This document shows positions 53,370 to 61,436 of a stretch of 64,000 nt of DNA, in pieces (within the stretch, counting starts at the first letter, position 1; each line of letters starts with the position of its first letter). The DNA comes from CALAMD01 sp035301345 (GTDB lineage: Bacteria; Bacillota; Bacilli; Bacillales; Amphibacillaceae). The DNA lies in assembly GCA_035301345.1 (NCBI GenBank), contig DATGUM010000005.1, forward strand, positions 5,090 to 69,089. Direction: 5' to 3'. The notes beneath the pieces are model-generated. The model was not told the origin of the DNA. It ran no database searches and saw only the letters and a list, made by a program, of their open reading frames with translations. The translations under genes and the position numbers were made by a program.

Positions 53370-54122
53370 TTAAAATAACTCTAAATAGTAACTAATCATT
53401 TGTTCTCCGTAAAAATATGTTATTAATGCTGCTATGCTAATAAATGGTCCGAACGGTATTGGTTGGCGTCTTTTAATACGTTTGCGAGCCATCCAAATAA
53501 GCCCGAAGAGAAGACCGATAACAGATGCTAAAAAAAGTGTGAGTAACGTCTTTCCTAAACCTAAAATAATGCCGAGCACACCAAAAAGCTTCATGTCACC
53601 TGCGCCCATACCGCCTTTACTTGCAATAATAATAATAGCAATCAACAAAAAACCGACCGCTGAGCCAAGTAACGGATTATACCACGGATCCATTGGATGG
53701 ATTGTGCGTAATATGACGAGTAACGGTAAGAAAAATAGTAAAACTTTATTAGGAATAATCATATAAGCAATATCAGAAACAGTTATAATCACGAGCATGC
53801 TCACAAATAACAGAGAGATTGCTAGTTCACTTTGTAAGCCAATCTTTATGTAACTAAAAGCGAAAAGTAAGCCTGTGATCATTTCAATGGTTGGATATAA
53901 AGGTGAGATGCGCGTGTTGCAATATCTACATTTACCACGCTGGATGACGTAAGACATGATAGGAATAAGTTCGGTTGGGCGAAGTGTATTTTCACATGAT
54001 GGGCAGTAGGAGCGATCGTTATGAAATGGGATGTCTTTTGGTAATCTGAGGCCAATCACGTTGTAGAACGAGCCAAATGTAACGCCGAATAAAAAGAATG
54101 CTATTATGTAAAAAATATCCAT
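53370..54122 (-). CDS. Prepilin peptidase (type A24, ComC-like)
   Basis: 250 residues with about seven membrane helices. Zinc-like pair CPSC (about residues 40-43) and CRYC (about 66-69) in the first cytoplasmic loop, then the aspartyl protease motifs SDIAYMIIPN and GGMGAGDMKLFG with the two catalytic Asp residues. Cuts leader peptides of type IV-pilin-like proteins and methylates the new N-terminus; in B. subtilis ComC does this for DNA uptake. Size fits ComC (248). The pilin genes are not in the window. Confidence 0.9.
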   Translation of the reverse strand: MDIFYIIAFFLFGVTFGSFYNVIGLRLPKDIPFHNDRSYCPSCENTLRPTELIPIMSYVIQRGKCRYCNTRISPLYPTIEMITGLLFAFSYIKIGLQSELAISLLFVSMLVIITVSDIAYMIIPNKVLLFFLPLLVILRTIHPMDPWYNPLLGSAVGFLLIAIIIIASKGGMGAGDMKLFGVLGIILGLGKTLLTLFLASVIGLLFGLIWMARKRIKRRQPIPFGPFISIAALITYFYGEQMISYYLELF

Positions 54123-54421
54123 AGTTATTTCCTCCTTTCATATAGCTATTTATACCATGATAAAAGGCCTATGTAAATACACGATATTATTTATTGTATG
54201 GAAGTGCGGAAAATCGTTCATTAACAACGAAACTTTTGAAAGTGGCGTGAAAAAATAAAGCAAAAAATCATTTTAAGACCGTTAATTTTACACTATTTTG
54301 TTCGCAGCATAGTTAGGTGAGCTAAGTTTTTTATTATTTTCAAATGAGGACTGTATAAAGGGTGGGGAGCGTTTTAAAAATATCTTATTCTTTTGTAGCA
54401 CTTCAATCACGACAAAAAAAT
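54123..54421. other. Gene-free stretch upstream of the prepilin peptidase gene
   Basis: About 300 AT-rich bases. A single AAAA-N5-TTTT AT-box lies near 54261-54273, one half of what a ComK site would need; no second AT-box in register. No gene. Confidence 0.4.
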
Positions 54422-54458
54422 AGAGGTTATGTTTATCTCTCGGATAAACATAACCTCT
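54422..54458 (-). terminator. Strong hairpin between the rpmE region and the prepilin peptidase
   Basis: Perfect 16-base stem AGAGGTTATGTTTATC/GATAAACATAACCTCT with TTTTTTTGTC on the minus strand. Confidence 0.9.
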
Positions 54459-54801
54459 TTCCTTGCTTATTTTACTAGGTTGCTAACGATTGCTTTACAC
54501 TTAATTACTGGAAAAGTAACAATTATTAAACGAAAAAATGTATGTAATAAATCGCTTACTAGTAAAAATGCTTATATAAGCTCTTCTTTTAGCTTGTGCG
54601 ACTAGAGTCATAGCTCTCTTAGTTATTCTATGAAATTTGTCGTCACGTATTGCTTTTGAAGTCATATATATATAAGCAAATGGCTTTTATAAATGACATG
54701 ACAAAAACCATTTGCTTATTTGTTATGTAAGATAAGCTAAGGTCACTTGCTGACGATTGCTACGCTCGCTATCCATCAATAAGTTACCTATGATTAGCTT
54801 A
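54459..54801. other. Gene-free stretch downstream of rpmE
   Basis: About 340 bases. Holds the perfect hairpin at 54672-54719 and two imperfect copies of AGCAATCGTxAGCAA (minus strand, near 54484-54496 and 54752-54765). B. subtilis tdk, which lies here, is missing. Confidence 0.4.
54672..54719. repeat. Perfect 12-bp inverted repeat
   Basis: ATAAGCAAATGG and CCATTTGCTTAT separated by 24 bases. Lacks a clear T run on either side, so possibly not a terminator. Confidence 0.7.
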
Positions 54802-55047
54802 TTATTTCATATTGTACTTTCTCTTGAAGCGGTCAATACGTCCGCCTGCAGTATCTTCTCTTTGTTTTCCAGTGTAGAACGGATGTGTGTCTGAGCTCAC
54901 TTCCACACGAATAACTGGATACGTGTTTCCATCTTCCCACTCAATTGTTTCGTCTGACGTTCTCGTTGATCCACTTAAAAACTTATAATCAGATCCTGTA
55001 TCTAGAAAGACGACTTTTTGATATTCCGGATGAATGTCTTTTTTCAT
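54802..55047 (-). CDS. rpmE: Ribosomal protein L31, type B (cysteine-free)
   Basis: 81 residues from ATG 55047, which has AAGGAG eight bases upstream; the open frame reaches 13 codons further but without family likeness. Type B features: MKKDIHPEYQKVVFLDTGSDYKFLSGST, THPFYTGKQ and no Cys at all, so it does not bind zinc. In B. subtilis the housekeeping copy next to rho is the zinc-binding type, and the zinc-free type (ytiA) is elsewhere under Zur. Here the zinc-free type occupies the rho position. Confidence 0.92.
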   Translation of the reverse strand: MKKDIHPEYQKVVFLDTGSDYKFLSGSTRTSDETIEWEDGNTYPVIRVEVSSDTHPFYTGKQREDTAGGRIDRFKRKYNMK

Positions 55048-55221
55048 TTGTTTCCACTCCTTTTTGCCTTGATCCGATTGATTCAAGGATGTTTTAAAGG
55101 TTTTTTATTCGATTCTCAAATACCCATATAAAAAGATTATAACAGTGTGAACATACGATTGCAACAGTAAGACGTATTATTTTTGTGAAAAAATAAGCAA
55201 CTTTTTATCACTTTTACATCA

Positions 55222-56502
55222 TTATCGTTTGACGTTTTTTCGTTTCATTTCTTTTTCTAAGATGTCTAAAAATTCCTCGTTCGTTTCTGATGCTTTTAAG
55301 CGGCGTAAGAAGCGCTCGAGAAAATCGTGTGAATCTTGCATCGTATGGCGAATCGCCCACATTTTCTCTAAATGATTTTTCGATAGTAAAAGTTCTTCTT
55401 TTCGCGTGCCTGAGCGTAATATGTCGATTGCTGGGAAAATACGTCGTTCTGCAAGTGAGCGATCTAAGTGTAATTCCATATTTCCCGTTCCTTTAAATTC
55501 TTCGTAAATAACGTCATCCATACGCGATCCTGTGTCGACGAGTGCCGTTGCTAATATCGTAAAGCTGCCACCTTCTTCGATATTACGTGCCGCTCCGAAA
55601 AAGCGCTTCGGTCGGTGGAAAGCTGCTGGATCAATTCCCCCTGAGAGCGTCCTGCCGCTCGGTGGAATAACTAAGTTATACGCGCGCGTGAGACGAGTAA
55701 TACTATCCATTAACACGATAACGTCTTGTTTATGTTCAACGAGGCGCATCGCTCGTTCTAAAACGAGTTCTGACACGCGAATGTGGCTTTCTGGTACTTC
55801 GTCAAATGTCGAGCTGACGACGTCAACATTCGGATGGACAGATCGTTCAATATCCGTTACTTCTTCTGGACGTTCATCAACGAGTAGGATGATTAACTTT
55901 GCTTCTGGATGATTTTCCGTAATACTATTAGCAATTTCTTTTAAAAGCATCGTCTTCCCTGCTTTTGGCGCGGAAACGATTAATCCACGCTGTCCAAATC
56001 CTACAGGCGTCATTAAGTCCATAATACGTGTTGATAATTTGTTCTTAGATTGTTCCATATTCATCATACGATTTGGGTATAATGCTGTCAGGGCAGGGAA
56101 ATGTACGCGTTCTTTTGACGTTTCTGGATCTGCGTCATTTACCGCATCGACATGTAACAGTCCGTAATATCGTTCGTTTTCTTTTGGTGGTCGTACTTTT
56201 CCAGAAACTTTGTCACCATTTCTTAAATCAAACCGACGAATTTGTGATGCGGATATGTAGATGTCTTCTGCACTCGGAGAGTAGTTGATTGGTCTTAAAA
56301 ATCCGAATCCTTCTGATGGGATAATTTCTAAAATGCCGTCCATAAATAAAAAGCCGTCTTTTTCTGCTTGGGCTTTTAAAATAGCGAAAATGAGCTCACG
56401 TTTCGTTAACTTTGCGTAATATGATACTTTGAACTCTTTTGCTAATGCATAAATTTCTTTTAATGTTAATGCTTCTAAAGTGGAGATTGTTAATGAAGCC
56501 AT
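55222..56502 (-). CDS. rho: Transcription termination factor Rho
   Basis: 426 residues from ATG 56502, which aligns with the B. subtilis start (family opening with SISSLE-like SLTISTLEALTLKEIYALA); the frame is open for seven further codons. RNA-binding cold-shock-like domain with EGFGFLRPINYSPSAEDIY, Walker A VSAPKAGKTMLL, Walker B DVIVLMDSITRL, Q-loop and R-loop SGGIDPAAFHRPKRFFGAARNI. Hexameric helicase that ends transcription. Confidence 0.96.
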   Translation of the reverse strand: MASLTISTLEALTLKEIYALAKEFKVSYYAKLTKRELIFAILKAQAEKDGFLFMDGILEIIPSEGFGFLRPINYSPSAEDIYISASQIRRFDLRNGDKVSGKVRPPKENERYYGLLHVDAVNDADPETSKERVHFPALTALYPNRMMNMEQSKNKLSTRIMDLMTPVGFGQRGLIVSAPKAGKTMLLKEIANSITENHPEAKLIILLVDERPEEVTDIERSVHPNVDVVSSTFDEVPESHIRVSELVLERAMRLVEHKQDVIVLMDSITRLTRAYNLVIPPSGRTLSGGIDPAAFHRPKRFFGAARNIEEGGSFTILATALVDTGSRMDDVIYEEFKGTGNMELHLDRSLAERRIFPAIDILRSGTRKEELLLSKNHLEKMWAIRHTMQDSHDFLERFLRRLKASETNEEFLDILEKEMKRKNVKR

Positions 56503-56523
56503 TGAATCACCATGCCTATTCAT

Positions 56524-56877
56524 TTATTATTAAATACTCTAACTTTCTAGGTAGTTTTTTCATTTGAAATCGCTATATGTTCAGAGATTTGTTTCTTCTT
56601 AGATGTTTGACGGATGTTGCTTGTTGAAGAGTGTTAGAAGTTAGAAAAGAAGTGTTATTGGACATTTCACCTTATATTTTACCATTCATGTCCATTTCTA
56701 TCTTACCTTTTTTCCGAGAAATAAACAACAAAAGGTAAGCTGATGATTGAATCAAGTATTTGTGGGCACCTAATAAATATGTTCAAAATACCATCTTTTG
56801 TATAGTTATAGTCACAACAACCACTATAAAAAGAGAAGAAATTCTTAATTGGGTAATATCATATCTCAAATCATAAG
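56524..56877. other. Gene-free stretch upstream of rho
   Basis: About 350 AT-rich bases with no gene in any frame; must contain the rho promoter, which I cannot place. Confidence 0.4.
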
Positions 56878-57030
56878 GGAAGAGTTAGTTGGTGCGAAGA
56901 ATGCACTTCAATTCTTCGTGGACAAGTGTAGTACATTTCTGAAGTGAAAGCTTTACACAACAAGTATGGCATAGTCCCACAAACATTTTACTCATACTAA
57001 GCTGATTGTTTCAAAGGGTTGTCATCACTA
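56878..57030 (+). pseudogene. Insertion-sequence OrfA remnant (copy B)
   Basis: 56878-56945 is nearly identical to the fragment at 13834-13906 (shared GGTGCGAAGAATGCACTTCA and more). Directly after, in one frame, follows ALHNKYGIVPQTFYSY and a stop, which looks like the HTH of an IS3/IS150-type OrfA. No start or OrfB; decayed mobile element. Confidence 0.5.
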
Positions 57031-57071
57031 AATTATCGGTTCTTACGCATCTGTTTTATTTCGTGAAAGAA

Positions 57072-57105
57072 AACTCACCGCAAATATGTCAATAAGCGGT
57101 GAGTT
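57072..57105 (-). terminator. Terminator after glpX
   Basis: Perfect 10-base stem AACTCACCGC/GCGGTGAGTT; TTTTCTTTC on the minus strand. Confidence 0.88.
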
Positions 57106-57110
57106 CGTCA

Positions 57111-58076
57111 TTATTCAACAATCATATTCGGTTTTATTTTTAAGCTATGTTCTCCTTGGATGAAACGAACTGTTCCACTTTTCGCACGCATAACGACTGT
57201 TTCTGTCGTTGCACGTTGTCCTTTAAACTGAATACCTTTTAACAACTCACCATCTGTTACGCCTGTAGCAGCGAAGATAGCGTCATCGCCTGCGCAGAGA
57301 TCATCCATATAGAATACTTTGTCCATATCTGTGATACCCATGCGATTGCAACGAGCAATTTCCTCGTCATTTGATGGTACGAGTTTTCCTTGGATTTCGC
57401 CACCTAAGCACTTTAATGCTGCGGCAGAAAGAACGCCTTCAGGTGCACCGCCAATACCGAATAAAATATCGACACCTGTTTTTTCAAATGCTGTGTTAAT
57501 AGCCGCTGCTACGTCACCGTCAGGAATGAGTTTAATACGAGCGCCCGCTTCGCGAATTTCTTTGATAAGTTCTTTATGTCGTGGACGATCAAGAACAATT
57601 GCTACAACGTCTTCTAATCGTTTGTTTTTCGCTTTGGCAACAGCTTGGATATTCTCTGCAATAGAAGCGTTAATATCTACTTTTCCAACAGCTTCAGGTC
57701 CGACTGCGATTTTATCCATATACATGTCTGGTGCGTGTAAGAAGTTACCCGCGTCAGCAATGGCGATAACTGATAGGGCGTTCCATGTCCCTTGAGCAAC
57801 GATTGCTGTTCCTTCTAAAGGATCAACAGCAACGTCCACTTCTGAACCAACACCCATACCGAGTTTTTCACCGATGTAAAGCATCGGTGCTTCGTCCATT
57901 TCACCTTCTCCGATAACGACTGTTCCTTGCATCGGAATTGTATCTAATACGGTACGCATCGCTTCTGTTGCAGCAGCGTCCGCTTCATTACTTTTACCTC
58001 TTCCCATCCAACGTGCAGATGATAAAGCAGAAGCTTCTGTTACACGTACGAGCTCCATCGTTAAACTTCTTTCCAT
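57111..58076 (-). CDS. glpX: Class II fructose-1,6-bisphosphatase GlpX
   Basis: 321 residues. GlpX family: VIGEGEMDEAPMLYIGE and VDVAVDPLEGT carry the metal-binding Glu and Asp residues, GIGGAPEGVLSAAALK the substrate site. Hydrolyses fructose-1,6-bisphosphate in gluconeogenesis. AAGGGTGGG ribosome site. It is in the same run as murAB, tal and fbaA. Confidence 0.94.
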   Translation of the reverse strand: MERSLTMELVRVTEASALSSARWMGRGKSNEADAAATEAMRTVLDTIPMQGTVVIGEGEMDEAPMLYIGEKLGMGVGSEVDVAVDPLEGTAIVAQGTWNALSVIAIADAGNFLHAPDMYMDKIAVGPEAVGKVDINASIAENIQAVAKAKNKRLEDVVAIVLDRPRHKELIKEIREAGARIKLIPDGDVAAAINTAFEKTGVDILFGIGGAPEGVLSAAALKCLGGEIQGKLVPSNDEEIARCNRMGITDMDKVFYMDDLCAGDDAIFAATGVTDGELLKGIQFKGQRATTETVVMRAKSGTVRFIQGEHSLKIKPNMIVE

Positions 58077-58105
58077 GTTGTTCCCACCCTTTAACGTTTA
58101 TTCAA

Positions 58106-59389
58106 TTATTTTTTCATTTGTATACGTTCTTCTTCAGTTAAATCTTCTCGCCAAATACGTGCACCGAGAGTCGTTAATTTATCAGTAATTTTTTCATAGC
58201 CACGATCAATATGATCAACGCCTGTAATTTCAGTGATTCCGTCAGCCATGAGTCCAGCGATAATAAGTGCGGCACCTGCTCTTAAATCCGATGCGCGAAC
58301 TTTTGCTCCTTCAAGCGCGACTGGACCTGTCACGATTGCTGACCCGCCTTCGACTTTAATCGATGCATTCATTCGTCTTAATTCATCAATATGTTTTAAA
58401 CGGGCAGAGTAAATCGTATCTGTTATAATACCTGTCCCTGTTGCCCGAGTAAGTAATGTCGTAAATGGTTGTTGTAAATCTGTCGGAAATCCAGGATAGA
58501 CGAGAGTTTTAATATCGACGCTCTGTAATGTTTTCTTCGGACGGAGGAGCAGTTTCTCATCTGCCGCTTCAATGTCGACACCCATTTCACGCAATTTAGC
58601 GAGGAGCGATTCTAAATGTTCAGGAATAACGTAATCAATTAAAATCTCTTCTCCTTGAGCAGCTGCTAAAATAGCGTACGTGCCCGCTTCGATTCGGTCC
58701 GGAATAATCATATGATTACACCCAGATAATGAGGATACCCCTTCGATACGAATGACGTCCGTTCCAACGCCTTTTATTTTTGCGCCCATATTCGTTAATA
58801 ATGTTGCAACGTCAATGATTTCTGGTTCTTTTGCTGCGTTTTCAATCGTCGTGACACCTTTTGCTTTCACCGCTGCTAGCATAATGTTGATTGTTGCCCC
58901 AACACTGACGACGTCTAAATAAATACGCGCGCCTCTCAATTCTTTTGCCCGTAAATAAATAGCGCCTTGTTCGTTTGTCACTTCTGCACCTAACGCCTCA
59001 AACCCTTTAATGTGCTGATCAATTGGGCGTGGACCGAGGAAACAACCGCCTGGAAGTCCGATGACTGCTTCATTAAATTTCCCAAGCATCGCACCCATAA
59101 AATAGTAAGATGCACGTAGCTTTTTCACTTTGCCATTTGGCAGTGGCATACTGACCATTTTTGCCGGATCAATCGCTACACGTTGTTCACCCCAAGTGAC
59201 AGTGCCGCCTATTTCCTCAACTATTTCTCCTAATGTGAATACGTCTGAAATATCCGGTAATCCTTCAATTGTCACTGTTGAATCAGCTAAAATAGCTGCA
59301 GGAAGTAATGCGACAGCACTATTTTTTGCGCCGTTAATTTTTACGCGACCACTTAATTTGTTACCACCTTCAATGAGAAGCTTTTGCAT
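58106..59389 (-). CDS. murAB: UDP-N-acetylglucosamine 1-carboxyvinyltransferase MurA2
   Basis: 427 residues, paralogue of the enzyme at 29498. LPGGCFLGPRPIDQH has the catalytic Cys; KNSAVALLPAAILADS the N-terminal loop. Catalyses the same first peptidoglycan step. Position between tal and glpX is that of B. subtilis murAB (murZ). Confidence 0.95.
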   Translation of the reverse strand: MQKLLIEGGNKLSGRVKINGAKNSAVALLPAAILADSTVTIEGLPDISDVFTLGEIVEEIGGTVTWGEQRVAIDPAKMVSMPLPNGKVKKLRASYYFMGAMLGKFNEAVIGLPGGCFLGPRPIDQHIKGFEALGAEVTNEQGAIYLRAKELRGARIYLDVVSVGATINIMLAAVKAKGVTTIENAAKEPEIIDVATLLTNMGAKIKGVGTDVIRIEGVSSLSGCNHMIIPDRIEAGTYAILAAAQGEEILIDYVIPEHLESLLAKLREMGVDIEAADEKLLLRPKKTLQSVDIKTLVYPGFPTDLQQPFTTLLTRATGTGIITDTIYSARLKHIDELRRMNASIKVEGGSAIVTGPVALEGAKVRASDLRAGAALIIAGLMADGITEITGVDHIDRGYEKITDKLTTLGARIWREDLTEEERIQMKK

Positions 59390-59425
59390 GTTAGACCCTC
59401 ACTCTCTTCCATCCATTTATCATAT

Positions 59426-59461
59426 GAAAAAGAGGTGGAGATGAACGGACATCTTCCACCT
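59426..59461 (-). terminator. Terminator after tal
   Basis: AGGTGGA-GATG pairs with CATC-T-TCCACCT (one bulge); CTTTTTCAT on the minus strand. Confidence 0.78.
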
Positions 59462-59471
59462 ACTTAATCAA

Positions 59472-60119
59472 TTACTTATTTTGTTTATGCCAATCTGATA
59501 AAAACTGTTCAATTCCTTTATCTGTCAGTGGGTGACTGACTAAGTCTGCCAGAACATTGTACGGGATTGTCGCAATATCTGCACCGTTAAGCGCTGCGTC
59601 AATCACGTGTAATGGGTGACGAATCGACGCTGCGATAATTTCAGTTTCAATGCCGTGCATATCAAAGATTGCCGCAATTGTTGCGATTAAATCCATTCCA
59701 TCATGTCCGATATCATCAAGACGTCCTAAAAACGGCGACACATACGTGGCACCTGCACGAGCCGCTAATAATGCTTGATTCGCATTAAAAATTAGCGTGA
59801 CGTTCGTCGTAATATCTTCTTCACTTAATGCCTTTACTGCCTTTAGACCTTCTAATGTCATCGGAATTTTCACCGTAATGTTCGGTGCAATTTTTGCCAA
59901 TTCTTTTCCTTCTTCAATCATTCCTTCAGCGTCTTCAGCAATAACTTCTGCGCTAACTGAACGATCTGTAACGACTGCTGTTATTTCTTTTAAACGATCA
60001 TGAAACGAGACACCTTCTTTAGCGATTAAGCTCGGGTTCGTCGTTACGCCACCGAGAATGCCTAAATCATTTGCCGCTTCAATATGTTCAACATTTGCTG
60101 TATCAATAAAAAACTTCAT
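59472..60119 (-). CDS. tal: Transaldolase (TalC/MipB subfamily)
   Basis: 215 residues, the short transaldolase form. FIDTANVEHIEAANDLGILGGVTTNPSLIAKEG opening, Schiff-base Lys in ITVKIPMTLEG and GATYVSPFLGRLDDIGHDG. Interconverts sedoheptulose-7-phosphate and fructose-6-phosphate pools. 24 bases downstream of fbaA, thus co-transcribed, as ywjH in B. subtilis. Confidence 0.93.
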   Translation of the reverse strand: MKFFIDTANVEHIEAANDLGILGGVTTNPSLIAKEGVSFHDRLKEITAVVTDRSVSAEVIAEDAEGMIEEGKELAKIAPNITVKIPMTLEGLKAVKALSEEDITTNVTLIFNANQALLAARAGATYVSPFLGRLDDIGHDGMDLIATIAAIFDMHGIETEIIAASIRHPLHVIDAALNGADIATIPYNVLADLVSHPLTDKGIEQFLSDWHKQNK

Positions 60120-60143
60120 TCAAACACCACATTTCTTTTTTTA

Positions 60144-61007
60144 TTATGCTTGACCAGATGAGCCAAATTCACGCATTTTACTTACGACTGTTTCTCTAAT
60201 TGCTTCACGACCAGGGCCCATATATTTACGCGGGTCATACACTTCTTTGTCTTCATTAAGAATGTCGCGAATGACTTTCGTCTGTTGAATTTGATTTTCT
60301 GTGTTTACGTTAATTTTCGCTGTTCCGAGTGAAATAGCGCGCTGAATATCTTCAGTTGGAATACCTGTTCCACCGTGTAAAACGAGTGGGACGTTCGTTA
60401 AATGGAGCACTTCTTCCATTTGTTTAAAGCCTAAGTTTGGTTCACCTTTATACGGTCCGTGAACAGAACCTAATGCAGGTGCAAAGCAATCGACATTCGT
60501 TTCACGCACGAGTTGTTCACATTCGCTCGGAATCGCGTACATTGCTTCTGCATCGTCAACAATTAAGTCATCTTCCTGACCACCGATGCGGCCGAGCTCT
60601 GCTTCTACAGATGCGCCGTGAATGTGAGCGAGTTCAACGACTTTCTTCGTTAATTCAATGTTTTCTTCAAGTGGTAAATGTGAGCCGTCGATCATGACTG
60701 ATTTAAAGCCCGCATGGATTGCCTTAGCACAAGCTTCAAAGCTCGAACCATGGTCTAAGTGCATGGCGACTGGTACTGTCGTTCCGTTCTCTTCCATAAT
60801 TGCTTTTACCATAGCGACCGTAACTTTGAAACCACCCATGTAACGAGCTGCTCCTTCAGATACACCTAAAATAACAGGTGACTGCTCTTCTTCTGCCGCT
60901 TGTAAAATCGCTTGTGTATATTCCAAGTTATTCATATTAAATTGACCGACAGCATACCTTTTTTCTTTAGCTGTTTCGAGCATTTCTTTCATTGATACGA
61001 TTGACAT
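60144..61007 (-). CDS. fbaA: Class II fructose-bisphosphate aldolase
   Basis: 287 residues. Zinc ligands in MHLDHGSSFE, LGSVHGPYKG and PLVLHGGTGIP. Glycolytic and gluconeogenic aldolase. GAGGGGG ribosome site. In B. subtilis spo0F precedes this gene; here a 429-base gap with a structured element takes its place. Confidence 0.95.
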   Translation of the reverse strand: MSIVSMKEMLETAKEKRYAVGQFNMNNLEYTQAILQAAEEEQSPVILGVSEGAARYMGGFKVTVAMVKAIMEENGTTVPVAMHLDHGSSFEACAKAIHAGFKSVMIDGSHLPLEENIELTKKVVELAHIHGASVEAELGRIGGQEDDLIVDDAEAMYAIPSECEQLVRETNVDCFAPALGSVHGPYKGEPNLGFKQMEEVLHLTNVPLVLHGGTGIPTEDIQRAISLGTAKINVNTENQIQQTKVIRDILNEDKEVYDPRKYMGPGREAIRETVVSKMREFGSSGQA

Positions 61008-61218
61008 AGTAATCCCCCTCTAAAATCGTTCACTTTTCATGTATGTTTCTTTAAAACATTTGTTATTTCATTTTTATATACTCATTTATCTCTCTTAAGA
61101 ATACCAAGTAGTCGCTATTGGTGCAACTGTCTAACGGCTTAAGATTGAGTTAAATGTATATGACTATTTTACATGACGAACTGTCTCAAATGATATTTAC
61201 GTAATGAGGTTAAGAAAG
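61008..61218. other. Gene-free stretch upstream of fbaA
   Basis: About 210 bases with no spo0F or other gene; must carry the fbaA promoter, not located. Confidence 0.4.
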
Positions 61219-61372
61219 AGCCTGTCTTTTCCTTGGCACGATTGAAGAATCAAACGTTATTCTTCTAACCTCAACTGCTAGATTCTCTCTTATGAGTGAA
61301 TGACTAGTCATTTACGGTAACGTATGACGAGGTAAAACTCGTCATTTCCATAGGAGAGACAGGCTATTTTTT
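61219..61372 (+). repeat. Structured 150-base element with terminal inverted repeats
   Basis: Arms AGCCTGTCT (61219-61227) and AGACAGGCT (61357-61365) enclose an inner hairpin TGACGAG/CTCGTCA (61325-61344), an AATGACTAGTCATT palindrome and an AAGAAT/ATTCTT pair; TTTTTT follows on the plus strand. Could be an RNA, a terminator for pyrG on the other side, or a small mobile-element derivative. Confidence 0.5.
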
Positions 61373-61436
61373 CACTATTATTAGGCTCTCATTTTAATTT
61401 TGTCGCACATATGTTTAGAACAAAATAAATGAATAT

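Noticed and set aside
54261..54273. AAAA-N5-TTTT as a ComK site for the prepilin peptidase
   Set aside because: Only one AT-box; no second box at 8, 18 or 31 bases.
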